This document shows, in pieces, positions 1 through 7,000 of a stretch of 28,844 nucleotides of DNA; position 1 is the first letter of the stretch; each line of letters opens with the position of its first letter. Under the pieces are notes generated by a model. It was given only the letters and a program-made list of their open reading frames with translations, did no database searches and was not told the DNA's origin. The translations under genes and the position numbers were made by a program. Source of the DNA: JAHEJB01 sp041748175 (lineage in GTDB: Bacteria > Bacteroidota > Rhodothermia > Rhodothermales > Rubricoccaceae); NCBI GenBank assembly GCA_041748175.1, contig JBGTDU010000006.1, positions 1-28,844 of the forward strand, read 5' to 3'.

Positions 1-42
1 GATCCATCACGCCCACATAGATCATCAAGCCGCATCGGGTAG

Positions 43-62
43 GGGCGAGATACATCTCGCCC
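43..62. repeat. REP-like palindrome left of the RAYT gene
   Basis: Perfect inverted repeat with arms GGGCGAGA and TCTCGCCC around a 4-nt loop. It is the first of several short hairpins of the pattern gggcg(a/t)ga...tc(a/t)cgccc that flank the transposase-like gene, which is the usual arrangement of REP elements around their RAYT. Confidence 0.7.
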
Positions 63-118
63 TCACGCAATCGCCCGCCAACACACGCCCACATGAAACA
101 TCACGCCGGATCGTGGAA

Positions 119-138
119 GGGCGTGAATCATCACGCCC
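119..138. repeat. REP-like palindrome
   Basis: Perfect inverted repeat with arms GGGCGTGA and TCACGCCC and loop ATCA. It belongs to the same family as the hairpin at 43-62, with a compensatory change in both arms (A-T to T-A), which suggests that the hairpin rather than the sequence is maintained. A degenerate relative with arms GGCGA/TCGCC lies at 161-178. Confidence 0.7.
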
Positions 139-199
139 CTACGCGGATATATTTGGTGGAGGCGAATTGTATCTCGCCCCAACACACGTCCATCGGATC

Positions 200-733
200 A
201 TGCCCTACGATCCCCAACGCCACCACCGCCGTTAGGTCCGGCTCGAAGGCTGGGATTACGCATCGGCCGGACTCTACTATGTCACCATTTGCGTTCAGAA
301 CAAACGGTGCGTACTCGGGGAGGTAACCGGCGAGACGGTGGCGCTTTCGAAAGCCGGAACCCTCGCGCGAGACTGCTGGCTATCGATTCCCGACCACTTC
401 TGCCAAGTAGTTTTGGACGCGTTTGTCGTGATGCCCAATCACATTCACGGGATCATTGGCATCCAGGAAAGCCCCGGCGAGTTCACCCCGAGCGATGTGG
501 TTCCACCTACCTTTGTTGCCCCAAGTGGCGGGTGCATTGGCGCGATCGTTGGAAACTTCAAGGCCGCCATGACACGGATCCTCCGCCGCGAACTTTTCTC
601 CGACTTCAAGTGGCAACGTGGTTTTCATGACCACATCATTCGCTCGCAGAAGAGTCTGCAGGCACTCAGAGAGTACACCGTCCAGAACCCGCTGAAATGG
701 TCATTGGACAAGGAGAATCCCAACAATCGATAG
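200..733 (+). pseudogene. REP-associated tyrosine transposase (RAYT, IS200-like Y1 family), nonsense-interrupted
   Basis: Reading from ATG at 200 gives 177 codons of RAYT-like protein. It has the N-terminal YDPQRHHRR and RLEGWDYASAGLYYVTICVQN blocks, the metal-binding HUH-type motif PNHIHGIIG, the block GAIVGNFKAAMTR, then WQRGFHDHIIR and the REYTVQNPLKW segment that carries the candidate catalytic tyrosine. Codon 12 (233-235) is TAG where RAYTs usually have Ser, so one C-to-A change would explain it. The rest of the frame is open to the stop at 731-733. The only in-frame restart seen is a GTG at 338, which would drop the first beta strand, so the protein is probably inactive. RAYTs mobilise REP palindromes, and such palindromes flank this gene on both sides. 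Confidence 0.85.
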
Positions 734-799
734 GGGCGAGATACATCACGCCCGTATGGATCATTGAGACGGGCGGTGGAAATGCGAGAAATTTCTCGC
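734..799. repeat. REP-like palindrome pair right of the RAYT gene
   Basis: Two hairpins start at the RAYT stop codon: an imperfect one at 734-753 (GGGCG...CGCCC) and a perfect 16-bp palindrome GCGAGAAATTTCTCGC at 784-799. The outer ends TAGGGGCGAGA (731-741) and its complement (ending at 804) form a larger inverted repeat, giving a BIME-like unit. Confidence 0.7.
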
Positions 800-834
800 C
801 CCTACGCTGCACGGATATTCGGCTCCAGCTGTCG

Positions 835-1512
835 TTAAGCTCCGAGGCCACCGAACAAGAGCGATGCATTCCAGTGGGCGTAGCGCATCCGGACGGATGG
901 CGTCGTTGAGTGCGCCGCGATGTTCGAGAGATGGCGCGAAATTCGTAGCATCAGCCGAGCGGTCTTGGCGAGCACGAGGGCCTGATTCGCGGGTGGCCCC
1001 GCCGAAGATGCCAGCGAATGGATAACCACTGCGCTCCGACGCCTGAGGCTAAGGTGTTCCTCCATCACAAGCAGCGCCCTAGGCGCATCGGCCAGTAGGA
1101 ACGCTGTTCGGGTACTTGGGAAGAGCAGATGGGCACGGTCCCGGATGGTTCGGAGCCGCGCATGGTGGGAGCCGCTCCGTGGGCTTCCTGCGAGCGCGGG
1201 CATCCCGGCAATTCTGCTTGCGAGGGCGCCGCAGCACTCCACATCGCGGACGACGGAGAGCAGCAGCGGGCTCAGCAAAATTTCTCGCCCGGAGCTTGCG
1301 CTGGCGGGGGGAAGCGTCATGTTGAGAATCCTGCACCCGTGCTCCTTCAAGCGCGCTTCCTGCTCTTCCAGATCCTTTCCCGGCGCCTTGCCATCAAGAA
1401 TGAGCCTCGTCGCGGCCCCAAACATTTCCGACGCCAGTTCAAGCATCGCATCGAACTCATCCAGCGTTCGCTCCACGAGGGACGGCAGGCTTCCGGTGAT
1501 GAAATCGAACAT
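835..1512 (-). CDS. PhoU-domain protein
   Basis: This 225-residue, mostly helical protein resembles the PhoU family, in which two three-helix bundles act as negative regulators of phosphate uptake and PhoR signalling or as metal-binding adaptors. The first bundle covers roughly residues 1-105 and begins MFDFITGSLPSLVERTLDEF. The second covers about 110-210 and ends in the typical RISRHLSNIAAHS helix. The ATG at 1512 is supported by GGAG five to six bases upstream. No pst genes or PhoR are in the window, so its partner is unknown; a link to a sodium/phosphate cotransporter elsewhere is possible. The assignment rests on helical pattern and C-terminal motif and is moderate. A hairpin terminator facing the same way lies 72 bp upstream, so the gene is probably transcribed on its own. 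Confidence 0.65.
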   Translation of the reverse strand: MFDFITGSLPSLVERTLDEFDAMLELASEMFGAATRLILDGKAPGKDLEEQEARLKEHGCRILNMTLPPASASSGREILLSPLLLSVVRDVECCGALASRIAGMPALAGSPRSGSHHARLRTIRDRAHLLFPSTRTAFLLADAPRALLVMEEHLSLRRRSAVVIHSLASSAGPPANQALVLAKTARLMLRISRHLSNIAAHSTTPSVRMRYAHWNASLLFGGLGA

Positions 1513-1583
1513 CGTTACTCCAACTGGTGGACAAGCACGCCGCAGTGGGGAGCAGGAACACGACCACTCAGGGACAAAAAAAT

Positions 1584-1619
1584 GCGATCGCCGCCTCCGT
1601 TACAAAAGGCGGCGATCGC
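1584..1619 (-). terminator. Rho-independent terminator, minus strand
   Basis: A perfect 12-bp stem (arms 1584-1595 and 1608-1619, core GCGATCGCCGCC) with a 12-nt loop is followed on the minus strand by ATTTTTTTG. The plus-strand side has no U-tract, so it acts on leftward transcription arriving from above 1620. Confidence 0.85.
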
Positions 1620-1922
1620 CGTCGAGTGCAGAGGAAAATTCAGAAAGGACGCGGCCCACCAGAGCCCTGGCTGCCCTTCTTGGTTTTCGAAGCACCCATT
1701 TCGTCATTATCTGTCTCCGCGCCGCGCCTCGGTTCCGCGCCTTGGGCCAGAACGTTCCGGATTTGCGCGAGCTGGCTTTGACATGCATGCCCGGGATGGG
1801 AAAGGAAGGCCGACGGAGAATCCTCCGCCTGCCAAGGCAGGGTACCGAAGGACCTGCTGCTCGCGCAGTACAAGATTTCTGCTATTCCCTTCTGTTGTTC
1901 CTGGACCCGCTCCGATGCTCAC
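1620..1922 (-). other. Terminator-bounded intergenic segment; possible small RNA or peptide transcript
   Basis: About 300 bp lies between two minus-strand terminators, so something may be transcribed leftward here. Two tiny frames are visible. One is a 35-codon frame from ATG at 1707 (MTKWVLRKPRRAARALVGRV...), with GGAG seven bases upstream, whose stop falls in the loop of the downstream terminator. The other is a 19-codon frame from 1699 (MGASKTKKGSQGSGGPRPF). Small hairpins occur at 1828-1841 (CCTGCC/GGCAGG) and about 1812-1826 (CGGAG/CTCCG). No known RNA family is recognised and neither peptide can be assigned. Confidence 0.3.
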
Positions 1923-1951
1923 AAAAAAAGCCCCTCTCCCTGGCGGGAGAG
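1923..1951 (-). terminator. Rho-independent terminator, minus strand
   Basis: The stem CTCTCCC/GGGAGAG (1934-1940 and 1945-1951) with a 4-nt loop is followed on the minus strand by a run of seven T (A-tract at 1923-1929). It is the first terminator downstream of the response-regulator pair ending at 2282, though 330 bp away. Confidence 0.75.
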
Positions 1952-2281
1952 AGGCTAGGTGAAGGTGATCGGCGTTGCGCGTGGTTCCGTATTGCCGATT
2001 GCCTCACCTGTCCAGCGCACGAACGCAAGGACGACTTGCAATCATCCGTTGGCATTTGGGGCTCAAAGACCCGCGTTGCATGGTGAATCCTCTGTATAGG
2101 TCTAACGGTTGAGGGCGGGAAATGCCCTTCAACATCAGGATATGAACCCACTCAGAGGTAGCGCCATAACAGCATTCTGCTATTCCCCGCCACATGCAGC
2201 CGTTCTCGCACCGCTGCCTGTTTTTTAGGCTTGCTCGTCGGCGCGATGTCGCGTCTCCGTTGCCTGTCAATCGACGAATAC
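1952..2281. other. Non-coding stretch downstream of the response regulators
   Basis: No convincing gene is seen. It holds a 16-bp imperfect palindrome at 2167-2182 (TAACAGCATTCTGCTA) that resembles the TAGCAG-N4-CTGCTA palindromes at 11661 and 12245. A weaker relative lies at 1869-1884. Confidence 0.5.
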
Positions 2282-2944
2282 TCAGGTCTCGCCATGATCC
2301 TTGCACCACCGCACGGCGTAGCGAAGCAGCATCGTTGAACTGTCGATTTCCAGCTTCTCCTTGATCCGTTGCCGGTAGACTTCCACGGTGCTCACGGAAA
2401 GGGAGAGCCTTTCGGCGACATGCCGCGGCATGAAGCCCTGGCCAATCAGCAGGAAGATCTCGAACTCGCGATCGGTCAGGATATCCAGCGAACCGTTCTC
2501 TCCGATGGCATCGGCTGCGGGCTCAAGCGGCAATCGCGCCGCTCTTCCCACGTACACGCTGCCGTCTCGAACACGGCGCGCGGCCTCCAGCACTTCCGAA
2601 TCGGCGTGCCGTTTCATGACGTAACCCTGCGCCCCGGCGGCGAGAACTCGGCGGGCATAGATTCGCTCGTCGTGCATCGAGACGACGAGAATGGGCAGTT
2701 CTGGGTGGTAGGCCCGCACGCGCTTGATGAGGTCGAGGCCGCTACGCCCCTCCAGCGTGAGATCCGTTATGAGCAGGTCCGGTTCGAGCGCCTCCACCAT
2801 GTCGAACGCCTCGACCTCGGTCGCCGCCTCGCCGCAGACTCGGAAATCTTCTTCGCGCTCGAAAAGCTGCCGCATTCCACGCCGCACGATCTCGTGGTCA
2901 TCCACGAGAACGATGTCTGTTACCAGAGTTGATGCTGAACTCAT
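2282..2944 (-). CDS. NarL/FixJ-family response regulator (receiver + LuxR-type HTH)
   Basis: A 220-residue transcriptional regulator. The receiver domain (about 9-125) has the acidic pair in VLVDDHE (D15, D16), phospho-acceptor D61 in LLITDLTLEGRSG, S89 and K111. A LuxR-type helix-turn-helix (about 150-215) carries ILTDREFEIFLLIGQGF and AERLSLSVSTVEVYRQRIKEKL. Phosphorylation normally promotes dimerisation and DNA binding. The frame is open further upstream to 3232, but the ATG at 2944 begins just before the receiver and avoids overlap with the preceding gene, so it is preferred. It lies 22 bp after the stand-alone receiver gene, probably in one operon. The upstream kinase at 4024-8514 has the HisKA_3-type dimerisation domain that typically pairs with NarL-type regulators, so it is the likely partner. 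Confidence 0.93.
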   Translation of the reverse strand: MSSASTLVTDIVLVDDHEIVRRGMRQLFEREEDFRVCGEAATEVEAFDMVEALEPDLLITDLTLEGRSGLDLIKRVRAYHPELPILVVSMHDERIYARRVLAAGAQGYVMKRHADSEVLEAARRVRDGSVYVGRAARLPLEPAADAIGENGSLDILTDREFEIFLLIGQGFMPRHVAERLSLSVSTVEVYRQRIKEKLEIDSSTMLLRYAVRWCKDHGET

Positions 2945-2967
2945 GGGGCTGGACGCTGGATCTGCGC

Positions 2968-3375
2968 TCAGAAGCTTGAGTAGCCCGGAGCGAAGAATGT
3001 ACGGCTGGCGCTCTTCATAACGCGCCGTATGGCCGGTGCCAGTTGGACGGCGAGATCGCGTTTCGTCAGGTACGCACAGGCACCGGCCTGCTGCGCCTGC
3101 AAGACGAAAAAGCGCTCTTGGTGGGCCGAGACGACGATAGCGTGGATGTCGGGCCGCACGACGCCAATTCGTGCTAGCATCTCGATTCCGCCCATTCCGG
3201 GCAGGGAGAGGTCCATCAGCACAATGTCGCATTCCATCTGGCCCAGCACCCGGTCGAGGGATTCGGCATCCTCAAATACGTGACTCAGGTCGCAATCCGG
3301 CTCGCGATGCAGGATGTGGGCATACGCGCGGCGCATGACGGCGTGATCTTCGACGAGGGCAATTTGAAAGGGCAT
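2968..3375 (-). CDS. Stand-alone response regulator receiver protein
   Basis: A 135-residue protein made of one receiver domain: acidic pair E9/D10 in ALVEDHA, phospho-acceptor D55 in DIVLMDLSLPGMGG, S83 in IVVSAH, and K105 in AYLTKRD. Only about 15 residues follow, so there is no output domain. Such proteins act by protein contact or as phosphate sinks or relays. The ATG at 3375 was chosen over the more upstream start (3432) because it begins right at the first beta strand. It sits between the large hybrid sensor kinase and the NarL-type regulator, all in the same direction. It could compete with that regulator for phosphoryl groups; this is inference. Confidence 0.9.
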   Translation of the reverse strand: MPFQIALVEDHAVMRRAYAHILHREPDCDLSHVFEDAESLDRVLGQMECDIVLMDLSLPGMGGIEMLARIGVVRPDIHAIVVSAHQERFFVLQAQQAGACAYLTKRDLAVQLAPAIRRVMKSASRTFFAPGYSSF

Positions 3376-4023
3376 CGTGGCGTGCTCAGCAGGGCTGTTG
3401 GCTTGCGGCGCGGTCGATCGGGCAGCGCTCACCGCCCCGCGTAACGCTTGGCTGGCCTGAACGTTCGCTGGCCCGTCCCTTGGCAGGCTGTTGATTTATC
3501 GCCCAGCCCGACATCCCGAGCGGAGGGCCGACGCCGAAAGCCTGCCCTGAGCGTAGCCGAAGGGGAGCTGCATTGACGAGACTCGAAGCTCGTTTGCAGG
3601 TAGATCCCTCGGCAAGCTCGGGATGACGCGGGTTCGTTTGGGGATGACGCCGTGATGGCTTTGTAGAAGTCAAGAGACTTCCCGCGCTCCCCAACGCTGT
3701 CATCCTGACGACCGTAGGGAGGAAGGATCTCCCGACGTCCGACGCAACCTCAAACGTTGGGAGATCCCTCACTTCGTTTCGGGATGACACGGGTTCGGTT
3801 CGGGATGACACTGGTTCGTTTGGCGATGACGCGGATTCGTTTCGCGATGACGCCGTGATGGCTTTGTAGAAGTCCAGAGACGTCCCGCCCTCCCCAACGC
3901 TGTCATCCTGACGACCGTAGGGAGGAAGGATCTCCCCACGCCCGACGCATCCTCGGAGGTTGGGAGATCCCTCACTTCGTTTCGGGATAACTTTTTGGAC
4001 GAAATGAGTAATTCGAAAGCCTG
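3376..4023. other. Repeat-filled intergenic block between kinase and regulators
   Basis: 650 bp without a credible gene, composed almost entirely of repeats: a solo MITE end at 3484-3499 (CAGGCTGTTGATTTAT), fragments of dispersed elements around 3536-3633, a large direct duplication and a 21-bp tandem array. Frames crossing it follow the repeats and look spurious. Confidence 0.8.
3643..3991. repeat. Direct duplication of a ~146-bp segment containing a palindromic dispersed repeat
   Basis: 3643-3788 recurs at 3846-3991 with a constant offset of 203 bp, no indels and a modest number of substitutions. Each copy ends in an imperfect palindrome of about 90 bp (3699-3788 and 3902-3991), whose outer arms are GTCATCC/GGATGAC (the second copy has a T-to-A change) and inner arms GATCTCCC/GGGAGATC. 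Between the copies, 3792-3854 holds three tandem 21-bp units of the form ggttcg-t-tt-gggatgacgc. Related full or half units occur at 8762-8793 and 21235-21326. Confidence 0.85.
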
Positions 4024-7000
4024 TCAGGTCGCATCGTCGGGCGCTTCAACTTCGCAGTCAGCGTCCAGGGCTGCCGCGGGGAGTGTGATGGTTACGCGGG
4101 TGCCTTCCCCCGGTGCCGACTCAATCTTGAGATGTCCTCCAAGCAGTTCAATTCGCTCGCGCAGGTGGGGAATGCCGAAGCTGTCTCTTGCGTTCGGCGC
4201 ACGTTCAAAAGCCTCCGCGTCGAATCCCACACCGTCGTCCTCAACCCGCACGACTACGCAATCGCCGTCCTCCCAAGCGCGCATCCGCACGATCCTGGTG
4301 TTCGCGTGCTTGGCCACGTTGAAGAGGAGTTCTCGCAGTGCGTTGTAGAGCAGGACCCGCGTCTCGTAAAGTTGTATTTCCAGGCCGCCCTCCACGTCGA
4401 TTTCGATTTCGAGGCGGTATCGTTTGTTCTCCAGCCTGGCCAAGGAAACGAGGAGATCGTTGACGTTGAGGCTGGCAAGCACGGGCGGGCTCAGGTCCAC
4501 CGCGAGAGAGCGCGTGAGCTTCGTGGCCGATTCGAGAATTTCATCGGCCTGGTCGCGCAGGATGCGCGCTTCCTCGTCGGAGGACGGCGTGCGGAGGATC
4601 TGGAGCGTCATCCCGAGCCCGTAGAGCTGCTGCTGCAAGTCATCGTGGAGAATCAGGGCGACGCGCTCGCGCTCTTCATGTTCTGCCGTCGCCAGGCGGC
4701 TGGCGAGCGCGCGGGTTTGCGCCGCGAGCGCTGTGAGTGCTTCGACGTCGGTAACCGTCCCGTACCAGCGAGGCGAAGTTCCGTCTGCGTTGGACACAGG
4801 CCGCGCCCGCACAAGGACGTTGCACGTCCCATTCCGTGTGAGGACCTGATGGCGAATCTCAAAGGCCTCCTGCCCTTCGCGGGCCCGAGCCCACGCAGCA
4901 CGGGTCCGCTCGCGGTCGTCGGGGTGGATGAGATCGGGCCACAGTACGGTGCCAAGAGCGTCCGAAATGGGAGACCCCGTAAGTGCCTCGAACTGGCCGC
5001 TAACGTAATCGACCACCCCTTCTGACGTGGCGGTAAAGAGAACATCGGGGACGGTTTCTGCCGTCTGGCGGAACCGTTCCTCGCTCTCGCGGAGGGAGCG
5101 TTCGGTATGCGCGCGCTCGACGCTGGCCCACGTTCGCAGCGCGGTTTCCTCAATGAGCCGCAGTTCGTCGTCGGCCCACTCATGAACGGCGTTGTGGTGG
5201 GCAGCGAACAGTGCGATGAGCCGGCCCTCCTTCACCAGGGGCGCGACCACGATGGCCTCAACGGGCAGTTCGGCGAAAGCGGCCCTGGTCGACGCACTGA
5301 GCCGACCATCGGCCTGAATGTCCGGGGAAACGAACGTGCGCCCCGCGCGGACGATGTCAAACAGCGCCGCAAAATCGGCGACGCGGTACCTCCCCGTCCC
5401 CTCCGGAACACCACGGGCATAATCCTGCACGACGACGCAGTGTTCATCGTCGTCCTCCATCTCCGCGTAGTGGACGCGGCTGGCGCCGAGGTGCTCACCT
5501 AGCACGCGGGCTGCGGCGCCCTGAATATCAAAGGGGTCGCTTAGTGGGCGCAACGCGTCGGTGAGGGACACCCGGTAGGCCGCGTTCGCAACGCTGGCGC
5601 GTAGGTCTCGTTCTGCCTCGCGCTGGTCGTGTACATCCGTGTTCATGCCGACATAGCCATAGAGGCGACTCTTCTCGTCTCGCAGCGGAACAGCACGGAC
5701 GTGCATCCGGCGCCAGGATTCGCTGGCCGCGTGGTGCAGCCGAACCTCCGCGTCGAAGTCCTCCTGCGCCTGGACGGAGAGCCTCCAGCCCTCGACCGCG
5801 CCAGCCAGGTCGTCAGGATGGACCGCGCCCATCCAGCCACCCTCTTTCGCCTCTCCGGGGGCCTGCCCCGTGAACACCCGCCACGACGGGGAGTCTCCCA
5901 GAATATGCCCCTTGATGTCGGCCTGCCAGACGATTTGTGCGGAGGCCTCGACCAGCGCCCGAAACCGCTCAGCCGCCGCGCGTATGGCGTTCTCGTTGGC
6001 TACGCGCTCGCTGATATCGACGAAGGTGATGACGACGCCATCAATCCGGTCCTCGGCCGTACGATAGGGCCGGGCATGAACGAGGAACCAGCGGCCTTCG
6101 CTGCTCCGGATCTCACGCTGCTGAACGTCCAGCCTCTCCAGCACGGCCTCCGCGTCTTCCACAAGAAGGACGCCGCCGAACTTCTGCGCGAGGTCGGCGA
6201 GTGGGCGCCCGACATCGGACGCGAGCACGTGGAAGTGGTCGCGGGCGCGCGGTGTGAAGCGCTTGATTTTAAGATGGCGGTCGAGGAAGAGCGTGGCGAT
6301 CTCGGTCGATGCGATGAGATTCTCAAGGTCCGCTTTCGAGCGGGCCGTCTCGTCCACCTTTTCCTTCAGCTCGTCGTTGACGGTGCGCAGCTCCTCGGCC
6401 ATCGACTGCGCTTCCTCCTTGGCCGTTTCGAGCTCTTCCGTCGTCGAGCGCAATTCTTCGTTGATGGAGTGCAGTTCCTCGTTCTCGGCGCGGAGCTCCT
6501 CACGGATGGTCTCAAACTCTTCGACCGAAACCTGCAACTGCTGCCGGGTTTCCTGGAGCTCGGCCTGCAGCGCCGCATCCGCCTCCACAGCGGTGAAGGG
6601 GTCGTTAGCGTCACGTGGAGGCCGCAGCGCAAAGAGCAGGTGTGAGAAGCCACCGGGCACCTGCCGCGCGTGTATGTCCACGCGCCGGTCCCGGCCATCG
6701 AGGCTGAATTCTGCTGGCCCGGCCGTCACCGGCTGCTCCTCGCGTCGAGCCTGGAACAGGGCCAGCTGCACACTCGCCCGCAGTTCGGGCCGCAGCAGCT
6801 TGACGAGGTTCCGCGTCGGGCTGCCCCCGGCGACCCGCAGAAAAGGCGAGGCCGTGTCCGAAATATGAACGATGTCGCCGACCTCATTGATGAGCACGCT
6901 AGGCGGCGCCGCCTCCTGGCGGAGTGTGCGGTGTAGCCGCTCGTGCTCGTCCGCTGCGTGGTCGGGAGGCGGGAGATGTGGTTGCTTCAGGCCATGGCCT

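Noticed and set aside
1129..2086. Two overlapping plus-strand frames of 277 and 313 codons
   Set aside because: They overlap each other in different frames, cross the PhoU gene and both terminators, and their translations are Arg/Ser/Ala-rich with no recognisable motif.
2282..3232. Longer response-regulator frame of 316 codons
   Set aside because: The extra N-terminus would overlap the receiver gene in another frame and lacks any motif; the ATG at 2944 starts just before the receiver fold.
5629..6645. Plus-strand frame of 338 codons inside the sensor kinase
   Set aside because: It lies wholly antisense to well-defined PAS and coiled-coil domains; the open frame follows from GC-rich codon structure.
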